Program-made: the position numbers and the translations under genes | Notes under the pieces: generated by a model | Seen by the model: the letters and a program-made list of their open reading frames with translations, nothing else | Databases searched by the model: none | What the model was told of the DNA's origin: nothing | NCBI GenBank assembly: GCA_009617715.1 | Contig: VTFK01000157.1 | Location: 558,001 to 622,000 of the forward strand | DNA length: 64,000 bases | Direction: 5' to 3' | Source: Plectrocnemia conspersa | Taxonomy: Eukaryota; Arthropoda; Insecta; Trichoptera; Polycentropodidae | Part shown: piece after piece, positions 36,781 through 49,439 of the stretch | Layout of the letters: the number at the start of each line of letters is the position of its first letter | Position numbering within the stretch: position 1 is the stretch's first letter

Positions 36781-37944
36781 ATAATATATATATATCGATT
36801 GTAAATATATATATAAAAATATATTTTATCTGAAAAAGTTTGATCCTTTATTAAAAATTATATATTTTTTATATTATCAATGACTAAATATTGACTCGCC
36901 GCTTCATAAACTCACTCGACCCTCTTCTTTGCATTGTGCATAATGGGATGAGTAGAGTTAAGCTTCTGACAAATGCGAGGGCCAGATCCTACAGGAAGAG
37001 GATTGTCATTTTAGCCACTTTATGTATGGTTTATTTGTAAGTATGGAAGTATTTATACAAGAGATTATATAAAAGCAGAGCCAACAAAAGGTAGTTTAAT
37101 GTCATGTTCCTTATGCCTTGCTATAAAATTTGTGCTCAGCATTTTTCATTGGTTTAACACTGAAGGCACCAAATTGGTTAAATATTTCTACACATGTACA
37201 TCTGTTTATTAAATTAAATGTATTTAAAATATATATTTAATAATAATTAAATATTATTCTAATCTTATTACCAATCTTTTCCTGTGAAAATTCCGATATT
37301 TTCAATTTTCTTCTTGAAAAATTTATGCAAAAAAGTATTTTATAATTGCATGTTTGATTACTAAAAACTATAATACACATTAATAAATTAATTGATTTAA
37401 AGCTGCCATTGCTAGTATATTTAAAAAAAATATTTGGTTATTTGGGGATTTTTATTTATAGATTTCGATTCAAGATATATTATCCCTGCAATATGCTTTT
37501 TTTTATTTTTTTAAACGTTATTCAAATTTAAAAATTTATTTTTAATTTAGAATAAAGTTTAAAATAAATGTAGATTGAAAAATTTCTTGCTTTTACAAAA
37601 TATTGATGTTTTTTTGAGAGTTGTTTTAATGCCTTTTTAAGTAAAAATTACATTTGTACGAATATTTAAAACTGTTTTACAACCGCTGCATATTTTTATA
37701 CTACTAAATAAAAAAGGGTAATAGAAATACCATTAAAATAACTAATTTGATTGGGCTTATCTTTGTTTCGGAAATTTAAGAACTATATTATTATCTTTGT
37801 GGGAATCAGCAGATTGCAAAAAAATATAGAGACTTTTCAAATTAAATCTCGTTTTTTTTAATATTCCAAGAAGAATTTAAATGGTTTAAACCACAAAAAA
37901 AAAAATTAGCCACAAAAAATTGACAATTTTATTAACTTGGGTAA
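36781..37944. other. A/T-rich DNA
   Basis: A mixed patch at 36890-37020, then A/T-rich. No gene was seen. Confidence 0.5.
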
Positions 37945-38200
37945 AAATATGGGAGCCAAAAATTCCTTAGTAAGCTAGACGCTTTGTAATTAAATGAATT
38001 ATATCAATCCATTCTGGTCCATAGATTATTCGCATTTATTACAACAAATCATTTTTCCATTGTAGTTTGTTCTCTTCAACGATCATCTAGTTCTCTGCTT
38101 ATCAATAATATTAAAATTTATACAATATTTACTGTATTATTTAATCATGAAATATATATTACATTTTTTTTCATTTTTTAAAATATCTCAAAAATGCTTG
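37945..38200 (+). repeat. Unnamed dispersed repeat, copy B
   Basis: Shares ordered blocks with 2530-2790: AAAATTCCTTAGTAA, CATTCTGGTCCATAGATTAT, GATCATCTAGTTCTCTG and TTTACTGTATTATTTAATCA, at similar spacing on the same strand. Copies are clearly diverged. Confidence 0.6.
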
Positions 38201-39479
38201 TGAAAATGAAAATTACCATTTCTTGAGAAATCACTGCTGCAAAACTGCTAGAAAACATATGCCTATAAACATACAGCAGTCTAACGCAAAACTATGCAAA
38301 CTTTTAAAATAACCTCTCAAAAATCAATTGAGATCCACCCTTTATGTTTAATACCCCAAATCTTTAATATTTTCTTGTATTATATATTTAAAATTTAAAA
38401 ATGTATTTTTTATCGTACACATATATTTTCTTAAACAGTAATAATATTTATATATTTTTTGTATAAACATATTTATAAATTTTGATGAAATAAATAATTA
38501 TTATATTGTATATATTAATGTTAGGCTAAAGAAGCTTTTAAGTAATCTTGAAATTTTACTATCGTATATTTTAATAATAGTTTCTGTGGAATATTTTTAT
38601 AAATAAAAATTGTAGTATACTTATGACTTTTGCGTGATATTTTTTTTAACATTATCATTAACTGCGCTAAATTAATTGCTTAATAAAGATCCAAAAATTA
38701 GGTTGAAATTAAAATATATTAATTGTTGTAGTAATTGTAAATAAATAATCTATCATGAATAATATAATAAAGTTAATATATATAGATTATAGAGTCTAGA
38801 TTCTAGAACATATTTCTGAAGCATTTTATTTTAGAATATGAAAATCGTTATTTATTTTTTTAATCCATATATTAACACTGTATTTATATATATTAATTAT
38901 CATAAGCTGAGTTTTTTTTTATAAAATTTAGATCAAAACATTTTCATAAAGAGCAGATCTAGGTACTTTTCTTCATAAATCGTTTATTGCCTAGCAAAAC
39001 AATTTTTTAAGTAGAAGTTATTTTTACATGATATGACACTTCACAGCATTATTTTAGCAAATTATTCGGACCTTTTGGAATTAGAAATTGTTATGGGTAT
39101 TTTAAATAAACACTGCAAAAATAACGTTACTGTAACTGGGACATTAAAACGACAGTGATAGCAACCAAATAAAAATCAACTTTTATTACTCTTTAAACGA
39201 ATTAAAAATAAAGTGATATTGCAACAAATATCCTGCGTAAATGAAATTTAATTAGTATATTATAAATCTATATCATTATTATCGTAGGCGAATGGCTGTA
39301 AAAGATCAAGCTTTTATTAGTGTGTGTAAACAAATAATTAATGTCTGGCAATTACAAATGCTTTCTATGGCTTGTAAGTGTAATTATATTAATAATTATC
39401 TAATTGTTTTGTCTGGTAAAATTTTATAACAAATAATATAAAACATATATTATTTTAGTTTAGTTTTTGCTATTACTCA
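38201..39479. other. A/T-rich DNA
   Basis: No gene or repeat end could be supported. Confidence 0.55.
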
Positions 39480-40080
39480 CACAAATATGACAAGAAACGC
39501 GATTACCGTGAAATCCGTCTGTAACGCCACACCCACTGGTCGTACGAGGGTTGATGTTATGAATGAGACACCACAATGGAAATATCAGATATCATTTTAC
39601 ATAGAAGATATGTAACGCATTACAATATTTTAGATTAAAGTATTCCGAGTTATTGTCTGGACGGCGAGCGGCCCGACCGGTAGCTATTTATTAATAAACC
39701 GTAAAACTTTATGAATGCCACCGCCATAAAGTATGAGGCTTTATTCAAAAGCAAGGAGTTCAGGTAGCCACCGGACAATCTTATCTGTCCAGCATCAACA
39801 TCTACTCTCTGAGGAGGACCCTCGCGATGGACCAATTAATTTCGCTCGCTTTGTTAATGGTCCCATTAGGTATCATTTAATGGACTATATAAGAAAACTT
39901 TGCCAGAAATTTCGCCAACACCTGGCGGCGTTTTGTCACTTGTCCGCTGTCCATTTGTCAAGTCTTAATTTGTAACGTAAAAATAAAAATATATTCATAG
40001 TATAAAGAGATAGGATCGCGCCATATTTATACATCGTAAATGTGCACCGGGAAAGATTTAATGAAATAAATTTATTGGGT
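39480..40080. promoter_or_regulatory. Candidate enhancer with TTTAT-core cluster
   Basis: Within 60 bp lie TTTATTAATAAA (39687-39698, perfect palindrome), CTTTATG (39707-39713), CCATAAAG (39724-39731) and TTTATTC (39740-39746), cores bound by Caudal/Abd-B-type homeodomains. The surrounding DNA is complex (GGACGGCGAGCGGCCCGACC). Short frames on both strands (39650-39975) have no domain. Confidence 0.4.
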
Positions 40081-41050
40081 TAGGGTTTACGATCGATAAT
40101 TCATCGGTTAGATATGGCGTAGTATCGCAAAAAATCATATTTTCAGTTTGAAGTTATAAAAGTCTATGTTTATATAAATATCATAAAATGTGTCTTGTAA
40201 ATATTTTATAGCAAAATGTAAGATTTTTATTAGTGCTATTAAATGCTCTTTCATTGTATCTTTTGCATTGTAATAGCGTAACATAAAGAATATTAACTGA
40301 ATCCATGAACACTTTAAAAAACATAAATATTTTTCTTTTATATATTTTATAGCAAACGTTTATTTATTTTTATTTTTATGTACCATGTTTAAAATGTTCA
40401 AAAAGGCTATAGCATAAAATGGTATGTATTATAATTATAGCAACATACTGTGTTATAGAGCAAAAAAAAAACAACAACGCTATACATTAAAGTAAATAAA
40501 TTTGACACAAAATATGACAATTTAATATTTACGTATAATTACTATCGAGTGTACCAAAAAATCTAGGCAAATTGAAAATCGACATTCAAACATTTTTAAA
40601 AATCAGCATATCTAAATAAAAATATAACAAATAACCCTAAAACAGTAAGTCTTAACATTACTACCATGCAAAAAATAACTAAGCAATTTTTAAATCGGAT
40701 TTCTCTTCACAAAAAACATAGTTATAATTTAGACTCAAGAAGTTGCCCATAGAGAAATTTAATATATATTTTAATACATATGCTATTATGTATAATAAAT
40801 GATATAAATTCAATTTAAGAATATTATTAAAAAATGACATTACAAATGTGCTTAAAACCAATTGTTATTGTCGATTTTTACAACAAATAGACATAATAAA
40901 TACCTGTATAATTACAGATAAATAAAGTATTAATAAAACATGGTAAAAAGTCCCGTAAAGCTATATAAAATTGACCATTAGTTACAGTAATATACTATCT
41001 TCACTATTTATTTGCTAACAAATTTTATTGATTTTTTACTTATTCTTTTT
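40081..41050. other. A/T-rich DNA
   Basis: No gene was seen. The minus frame at 40861-40679 is composition-driven. Confidence 0.5.
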
Positions 41051-41051
41051 T

Positions 41052-41180
41052 TGCATAAACTCTTTTGTATTTAATCCATCCAGGAATTAAAATCGGCATT
41101 TTTTTATTATTTAATTGATATAATGTCTATTTTTAGTGCCCGGATTATAGTAATGAAAAAAGTACAAAAGAGTTTATGTA
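41052..41180. repeat. MITE-like inverted repeat
   Basis: TGCATAAACTCTTTTGTA (41052-41069) and TACAAAAGAGTTTATGTA (41163-41180) pair at 17 of 18 positions, followed inward by TAATCC/GGATTA. Immediately right, ACCCAGTATTG (41202-41212) is inverted as CAATACTGGGT at 41546-41556, a second pair of arms enclosing about 330 bp. The family is unknown. Confidence 0.6.
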
Positions 41181-42829
41181 AAAAAAAAAGTTAAATAAAT
41201 TACCCAGTATTGTTTTTAGCAAACAGAGATGTTTTGCTAAGGGGTTAAAAATATATTGACTGATAAATTTTACTTGCTATAAAACCTTAAAAATTCAGTG
41301 TATACTATAATAAAAAAAATATTTTATGAAATTAAATCATTTAAACTTAAAGAAACATTATTTACTAATTTTTAAGCAAAGTTTAAAACAATATTGATTT
41401 TGCTAATTTTTACAACGATGACTAAGCTAAATAGACAATAAATGTATCATTATTATAACTTGTTAAAAATTGCTATAAAGCAATATTTAGTCGATTATAA
41501 ATTACAAAAATATATACTAATCATTACTATTTTTTTGTTATCATTCAATACTGGGTTATTTGCTTACTAATGTTTTTTTTACTTTAACTTTTTTTTACTT
41601 ACTTTATTATTATAATACAGGCATTACAATTTGATATTAAACTAATTTAATATTATAATAATTCTAATTTTTAGTTTTACAGATATTTCCAACGAGGTAT
41701 ATTTATGCTTAATTTTTCTGTAATTACACAATAATCTCTATTTTATTTACTTGTGGTCATTTAATTTTTTTTTAGACCTCTATGTTAAAAAGAATTAGTA
41801 ATATTTTTTGATTGTATTTATTTCTTAAAATATAAAATAAACTAATAAATTAATTTATAGTGAACTATCTATAATATATAGTTGTTCAAAGAAAAAATCT
41901 ATTATATAGTCTATCTATTCTTAATAATTTTAGTTTTGCATGTTGTAAACATAAGCATAAAATAATGATAGATTTTAAATAATATGTATTTTTACATTAT
42001 TTTTTTTGTAGCAGAAATTAAAACTAATAGTTAATTAGTATTTAGTTTTTTTAAATTCACAGGTAAAAAACACAAAAATAAAGACTTCATACACATACTG
42101 AAATCACTAAAACGTTTGCTTAAGTAGTTTCAGTGAATTCGCGGTCAATAAAATATTCAACTAAAACTTTTCTAAATTAAAGATTAATACCATAAAAATA
42201 TAACTTTGAACCCTATAATATAATATGTATATATTAATATCAAAATATAGCATATACACAAATAATTTAAGTTTCTAGTTAAAAAAAAACGCTTTTAAAA
42301 AAAAGTTAAATTTATTATATTTAAATTAACATGTATTTAAAAAAACCAACTACTAATTGAAACCCATTGTTAAAAATATTATGTCACTTTTAATGTTAAT
42401 TTATTTCTATTCTACAATTCTTACTCATATACTGGTATTTTTTATTGATGATAAATTAAGTTACTTTATTTATAATGGGTTATTTCGATTAAAAAAAGTT
42501 AATTTTATATTGAATACCAATCAAAATAATATTTTTAAAATAGTCACGTCATAAAGTATCAATAATAATCGGTCATATGCATACGAAATATTCTGAGTAT
42601 TTTTGTAAAATTTTGTATTTAACCGTGAACTTTTGGATTACCAGAATAAAATTGAGTGAATTTATATCCCATCTCATTGAATATAATCGGTATTATACTA
42701 TTTTTATTCAATCGTGCTCAAAGAGCATTAATGTAAAATAAAATGTTCAACAGGTGTATTTCTATTTTTAACTCGTTTCATTTTATCTGAAATATTTTTA
42801 TTAACAATAAATACGGCAGATAATAGACG
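41181..42829. other. A/T-rich DNA
   Basis: Includes the second inverted arms noted at 41202-41556. Otherwise featureless. Confidence 0.5.
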
Positions 42830-43060
42830 TTCAATACATTCATATGGTAAATTTATTGTACGATTTCACGGACATTAGACACGGCCTTTGGTAGTTGCCA
42901 CCGTGCGACCTGTTACAATCAATAATCATTAGGCGGATTTAGCCGCTCTTGCGCGGTCTATCCACGAGCATTTCGACTTATAAATCATCAATTTGTAATT
43001 ATTGTTCGCCAAAGGGCATACCGATGCGGTGGTAAAAAGTGGTAGTCGGTGATCTGATGG
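42830..43060. other. G+C-enriched non-coding block
   Basis: Contains AATCAATAATCATTAGGCGG, ATAAATCATCAATTTG and GGTGGTAAAAAGTGGTAGTC. No frame. Candidate regulatory DNA. Confidence 0.35.
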
Positions 43061-43589
43061 TATGGAAACGAATAAAAAAATATACATAAATACAGACTGC
43101 TCTATAAAAATGTAAAGGTAGATAGAAAACTAAATAGTTTCTGAGTTAATCATACCATATCCTCATAAGACAGAAAATTAAATTTGAAAATTTTGATGAA
43201 AAAATAAAACTCTAATCGGTTTCTATATGGGAGTATATTTTTAATAAAAAATGTAATTAAATAATTTAAAATTAGAAAATTTATTTAAAATCAAATTTAA
43301 TCTTAAAGTTAGAAAATTATAATTGGTCAAGATTTAAATAAAAATATTGATAAACTAAAAGTAATTCAATAAAATGTACCATGTATAAGATAGTGTGTTA
43401 TTGTCTTTAATAGCAGAGCAATATATATACGTTTTCTTGGCACAATCCGTACATATAAAACAATTCGATACATATCGAATGACCGTTTTGATCCATCCGA
43501 AAAAAGATAATAACATAAAAAAGGCCGGGAGCGCATTAGATTTATGTACCATTATTTTTTTTGTAAGAGTTTGCCTCTTGGAAATCTGA
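43061..43589. other. A/T-rich DNA
   Basis: Opposed short frames at 43355-43589 have no domain. Confidence 0.45.
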
Positions 43590-43950
43590 TCCGTGAGATG
43601 AGTTATCGCCGTGAGATTTCTTCATGGGCGGTGCTAAATATGTGCTACCGTTTAACAAATAGTACTGTATGTAGTAACATTAAGTCGGCCTCTTTCTTAT
43701 ACGTATTGCCCACCTAAGGGCGTAACGGATTCCAATTTGGTGCCTCTCAATCGTGACGATTAAATAGAAATCAATGAATCGGAAAATTGTCTTAAGAATT
43801 AACTAACATCGCATAATTGATACCTTTCACGTACTACTGTGGAATCTTCTGGGAGCATCTTTGGATTCTTCTCGCATTCCGCTCGTCGAGAATTCCGATG
43901 TGAGAAAGCTCACCCGCGAAGCTGGTCGTTTTACAATAATTTAATCGAAA
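43590..43950. other. G+C-enriched non-coding block
   Basis: Complex sequence (CGTGAGATTTCTTCATGGGC, CCTAAGGGCGTAACGG, TCGTCGAGAATTCCGATG). No frame. Confidence 0.35.
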
Positions 43951-45229
43951 TTTATAATTATCAAGATCTTACGAGTCGTTCATAATAAAAAATATAAGAT
44001 TTATTGTTGTTATTTGCTTAAGTTGGTGACTATTATTTATGTTTATAATTATACAGACGTATCATTTTACATATAATACAATCAGTATTACACAATTTTG
44101 TGCAATGACATTATTAAATTAAATTGTTGATTGTGTCATAAACATATTATATATAAATCTTACGAAGAAAAATATGTATAGCTAAACGAAAAACAGACTA
44201 TTGTATTTTTTTTTAAAAGCTATTCAGCATATTTATTTGTTTCTTAAAATTTAATGTGACCTAACAGGTTATTCCAATGCGTCAAGATGATCAAATAAAA
44301 ATACATAGTATTATTACAATACAGAAAAATATAATACAAATAAAAAAAAACATAATGAGAATGACGAAAAAAAAATATAAATAATATCCGCATAATTTGA
44401 ACATCCCGAATCATTTAAATTCACATAAATCCAGCCCTCTTTTTATATTTTATCAACATTTTTCCTTTCTCATTGATCTGCATATTTCAGATACATCAGT
44501 TGCCTTAGTTTATTAGGAATTCAATACTATTTCCATGTTTCGAACAGGAATAATATTTCTCAATGATCTAATAAAAAATAAGCGTTACCAGCTTTACTTT
44601 TAAAGATAATGCTATTTAATGTATAGTATTTATTGTCGTCATTTTTTTTCTCTACAAATCGATCAAATTATCATCTTTCTCAGTAAGGCTATTTTGAAGA
44701 CCAGTAGGGTGAAGCCGTTTCATTTATAATGTAATAAATACATTTGTGTATGGATTAAATTAAACGTTTAAAAAAATATAATTATAATATATGTTTTTTT
44801 TTCTGATAAAAAGAAGCAAAATAATCTATCAATAATACTGCTTTCTGTGTCAATAATTTACTTAAAAAAAAAAAAATCTCCCACTTCAGGAATCCATTTG
44901 GTTTTGAACCAATTTTTGAAGATCTCTATCCATCCATTCAATGTGTAAATATCTCTCTATCCAATATTGGTTATAAAAATTAACAGGATTTTTTTTATTT
45001 CAGTCTATTTACTTACAGTCTATTTCATATGTTACAATAGCCGCACATACTCATTAATAAAAATTAAAAAAATAATTTATTTCGAGCACGAATAATAAAG
45101 ATTATTTATATTTTAATACGAAACAATATAAAAATAACATCTTAGATTAATATATTTTTTTATTGTGATGATTACGGATATGTTTAATTAAATACCTATA
45201 GCTACAGAAGAGGTTAACGATAACGTGAC
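43951..45229. other. A/T-rich DNA
   Basis: No gene was seen. A slightly pyrimidine-rich patch lies at 44870-45020. Confidence 0.5.
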
Positions 45230-45740
45230 ACATAAAAATAGCCAATCTGTAATATCGTTCATTTGTATCGATGACAAATCGCTCTGTGCTCCGCTCGGAG
45301 CGCCCAGACTTTGATTTCCGAATGAATTTAATCGTAATTCAGGCTAGGACATAGATTTTTTGATTGGGACCCCACACAGTAGCCCTCAACTACCATATCC
45401 GGCGGTTAGAAGCGCTGTCGGTCGTTTGTGGCTAATAAAGAAAACAAACGGCCGCATTGTGACCCGTTGCGCCAATAACTCTTCTCCCGTCCAAATTAAA
45501 GCATTGTGTCCGAGCTTTTATTATTAATTGCGTTATGGCCGAAAGCTTCGTTGGTGGCCAGTCGCGTGCTGGCAACACCGGAATACTCTTAGGACCTCGG
45601 TGGCGAAATCATTAATCAAACAACAATTGTCTAGCATACCTGCTCTTGGATAATCCGAAATTAATAGTGAAGCGCAACGCTTCAACGGTCGACCGTCGAA
45701 AAGGTTCGACGAGCTTTAAATATTAGGAGGATCAATGAGA
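45230..45740. promoter_or_regulatory. Complex non-coding block with adjacent dyads
   Basis: About 500 bp of balanced composition. At its right end GAAGCG-CAA-CGCTTC (45669-45683) is followed directly by ACGGTCGACCGT (45685-45696). GTTTGTGGCTAATAAAG and TTATTATTAATTGCGTTATG carry homeodomain-type cores. No frame. Confidence 0.4.
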
Positions 45741-46117
45741 TGGTAATGATATAAATGTTACAAATACATACCAACAACGCTATCAAATTTTTATTGCTTT
45801 CATACCTTTCTATTATAAATGAGCTGTAATATTCTGGGTAACATTGGCCAATTTTAGATTGCAGTTTAATTAAGACTAAAGTTAAAATAGTTTCTTAAAA
45901 AAAAAAGGTTTTAAAACATTCAAACGTTGCTTCTAGCTTAAAAATGTGATACTACATATATATTTTTTTCGTATTTTCATTTATGTTGAATTATCATATA
46001 AATCAATCTAAATCCCTTAGTTTAGAGGGAAACAAAAAGCAGCAATATTGAAAAATACATATAATATATAAAAAATATATTATTTTCTAAACATATTACT
46101 ACCTAGATAGACATGTG
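45741..46117. other. A/T-rich DNA
   Basis: No feature was seen. Confidence 0.5.
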
Positions 46118-46125
46118 AATGGAGT

Positions 46126-46250
46126 CAGTGGCGTAGGGGGGGGGGGTCTGGGGGGTTGGACCCCCCATTAGCGGTATTTTATGTTAATTAAATATAAATT
46201 ACAAAATCTATCTTGCCTTTTTTCTTGACAAAATCCTGGCTACGCCACTG
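46126..46250. mobile_element. 125-bp hAT-like miniature element
   Basis: CAGTGGCGTAG (46126-46136) and CTACGCCACTG (46240-46250) are perfect 11-bp inverted ends fitting the hAT start YARNG. Flanks AATGGAGT (46118-46125) and AATGTGGT (46251-46258) agree at 6 of 8 positions, consistent with an aged 8-bp TSD. Inside the left end are an 11-G run and a GGGGGG-TTGGA-CCCCCC hairpin (46150-46166). Confidence 0.75.
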
Positions 46251-46258
46251 AATGTGGT

Positions 46259-47837
46259 TTAAGTAAACTTATTATATAAATAAGCAAAAAATTATATAAA
46301 AAAATCCATAGCTGGCAACTTCACAAGAATGACAAGAAACTTTTTATTTTATTTAAATTCATTGAAATAAATTAATGATGAACGTGACCATGTAATAACA
46401 GTAAACGCCATTGCAAAACTAAGCATCCCCACTAGTTTATTTTTTAATTTAAGTCATAAAGAACAATGATTTACAAGACATAACAACTGTTTTGAGAAAA
46501 ATATTGATTTTTATATTTTCTGTTTAAACTTTTTTGCAAAAAATAATATATTGAATATTATAAAAAATATTATTTTTAGCATATTTAAAAAAAAATACTT
46601 TTACGAAAAAATTTGTTATATAAATTAATTTATATAAAAATGCTATAAAAGAGTTACTTTAATTTTTTTTATTTAATTCATGTTTCTAAAAATTCGTGTG
46701 TTCAAAAATATTATAAGGTGTTATACATTTTTTTTGTTTTAATTTTAGTTCTCATTGGCTTTTTCAGTTCTGATAAAGATTTAACTCTTGTAAAAAATAT
46801 AAAATTTTCTGAGAACCGCGAATGCTGAATCGATCCTAAAATACTGTGGTAGCCATGGTTGTAAAAATATTATTTGCAACAAACCAATTAGGTCTTTCAA
46901 GATAGTGTTTCAATACAGACATTTTCAAAAGTCCAAAAAAGCCGATATAATTTGTATTATATATAAAAATAGCAAACGAAAACTTTTAAACATAAAATAT
47001 AATAGTCGGTGGAAAATAGCACTAAGTTTAAGTTTAAAAAATTAATTTCTACAAAACTAAAAGATATGTATTTTTATAGTTCACAACATATCCCATATAA
47101 GAATTATCGTTACTATATGGAAACATGATTATTTTACAAGAAGGGTTTATAAGAGGTTTTTTAGTTAATTTCTGTTTGGTTTTAATGATAAAATGCTTAT
47201 AAAATATAGTTTAAAATATATTTCTTATTGAAATTTTATTTTTGTCTCTGAAGGGTAATATATACAAATATTGATTAAGTTATTTATAAACATTTCTTAG
47301 TATTGCTTTCAATGACTATAAAAAAACTATCTTGAAAATAAAGGATTATTAAAAATTTGTATTAGAATATTTAAATAATTGTGGCATTATTAAGCTATTT
47401 TTTTAATTATTGATATGCATTTACCATTTAAGACATACGATATCTTAATCATGATTATTAAGAGGGATCTGAGAGTTCATTATTGGTTTTAACTTTCTAA
47501 ATAAATAATTTTTTGCTTTGAATTAAAATTTATATATTTTAAAATACATTTATAAACACATTCTAAAAACAGTTCTACGTATGATACATAAAAAGTGTAA
47601 CTAATAATACACAATAATAACAAAAAGGTTTGTCTAGGTATTTTGAGCAAATATTTTATATTTTTATCCGCCAGTTAATATAGATTTTGAATGTCGTCCA
47701 ACGACATAAATAGATAAACCCTTGTTCTATAAAAATTATATTTGTAGATTTTCTCAAAACTAGTTATAAAAATATTATTTTATTCTTTTAATACGTATAT
47801 TGGAATATTATAAATAACTTTACAAACATAGATATAT
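46259..47837. other. A/T-rich DNA
   Basis: No gene was seen. Confidence 0.5.
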
Positions 47838-47859
47838 AATATACATATTACTAGTTTAT

Positions 47860-48869
47860 TTTTATTTTATTTAATTTTATTAATTTATTTAGCTTAATAG
47901 CTAATCTTTACATCTAACAAATTTAGGATCATATATAAAAATATATAAAAAATACATAACAGAAAGAAAAAATAAAAATATACAATAATAAAGTCTTAAT
48001 ATTATAATTTATTTCTATATGTACGAAGGTGTTTTTTTTATTCCATTTATGAAACCTGTTATATTTTTTGCTGTTTCAGATTTCTCTTGGAAGACTATTA
48101 TATAAAAAAACCTCCGTACATAAAACTCGTTTTCTTATACTTAATTATCTTTAAATTTTTCTTTTATTTCTAGTATTATATTTATGTACATCTTTATTTC
48201 TTATTAAATACTTATTAAAATATTTTGGTAACATATTATTTTCTAACTTATATATAAATACTAAAACATTCATACTCAATATTTCTTGAACATTCAACCA
48301 TTCTAATCTATCAATCATACTTTTACAATTAGTTAATCTATTTTTATTTAAGATTACTCTCATTGCCCTATTTTGTAATTTTTTTGCAACATTTGTTTAT
48401 CTAATTTATTTAACATATTTAATAGTGTTGCACAATAATTAAAATGGGGCATATTATACTATTGTAAATTATTTTTTTTGTATTTATACTTAATATATTT
48501 CTTAATCTAGATAATAAACCTATTTTTCTACTAATTTTTTTTAATATGTAATTACAATGTTCTTTAAAATTTAATTTTGTATCAACAATTACTCCTAAAT
48601 ATTTTATATTATCCACTATTTCTATACTAGAGTTATTTATTACTATTTTGGTACTATTATCTAACACATTTTTATAATTAATAAACATACATTTAGTTTT
48701 ATTCTCATTTAATTTAAGTACATTATTCTTTAACCATATTTCTAATATACTTAATTCATTATTTAAATTATTTACAATTTCTTTAATGTTATCACCTATG
48801 CAATACATTAATGTGTCATCCGCAAATAGATGAATTTTACATTTTTTTCACGTTATTAACTATATCATT
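47860..48869 (-). mobile_element. 5'-truncated non-LTR retrotransposon
   Basis: A 22-bp direct repeat containing TACATATTACTAGTTTAT lies at 47838-47859 and 48870-48891, flanking the insertion as a target-site duplication. On the minus strand the 5' end enters reverse transcriptase code at the YINDI motif. The 3' end finishes in an A/T tail of TAAA/TTAAA units beside the left repeat. Part of the repeat on the 5' side overlaps the reading frame, so a few bases may be microhomology used at integration. Confidence 0.85.
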
Positions 48870-48880
48870 AATATACATAT
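48151..48880 (-). pseudogene. Reverse transcriptase C-terminal fragment
   Basis: YINDIVNNVKK, a one-base shift in a seven-A run, CKIHLFADDTLMYCIGDN (the catalytic FADD motif, about 48845-48795), then LKLNENKTKCMFI, IKYLGVIVDTKLNFKEHCNY and KISRKIGLLSRLRNIL. After another shift come YCATLLNMLNKLDKQML and AMRVILNKNRLT, ending KYNTRNKRK near 48155. This is the palm/thumb half of a CR1/Jockey-type LINE reverse transcriptase. At least three frame changes inactivate it. It uses A/T-rich codons throughout, like its surroundings. Confidence 0.9.
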
Positions 48881-48891
48881 TACTAGTTTAT

Positions 48892-49439
48892 AACCATTCT
48901 CATGTTGACAATTTGTCATTAGTTATAATTTGATAAAAATAAGAATTTATAATAAATCGTTGATAGTTATACTTAAATAAAAAAAGCTATTTTTTTATTA
49001 AAATCTAATTTTACAATTTAAGCAAAAAAATACAAAAAAAAGTGCTAATATAAGTACATTTATGTTATATGATGTTTCTAGCCAATAAAGTAAATGTGGT
49101 TTGGCATTTTGTGCTTGTATTCAAATTTAAGGTTGTTTTATCGTAGTCACTGATATACACGATTGGTGGGATAGGGTGGTATTATATAACATTTTTTTTT
49201 GTATAAGCTTAAAAATTAAACATTATATGTAGACTTGCATAATTACATGTCAAAATTTCAGACCAAATGCTGATTTCATCTTGGGATTATAGGAATAGCA
49301 TTACTGTAGTATATAACACATTCTGTGTCGTTTTCGTTTAATTTATTAAATTATATTGTTTTGTTCCCTCTATGCTATTTTATTACGCCTAATAAATTAT
49401 ACTTTAAAGTATCTATGTCATACAGCAAAATTAATAATC
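48892..49439. other. A/T-rich DNA
   Basis: No gene was seen. Confidence 0.5.

Noticed and set aside
48151..48363. Independent 70-codon gene
   Set aside because: It is the frame-shifted continuation of the reverse transcriptase fragment, not a separate gene.
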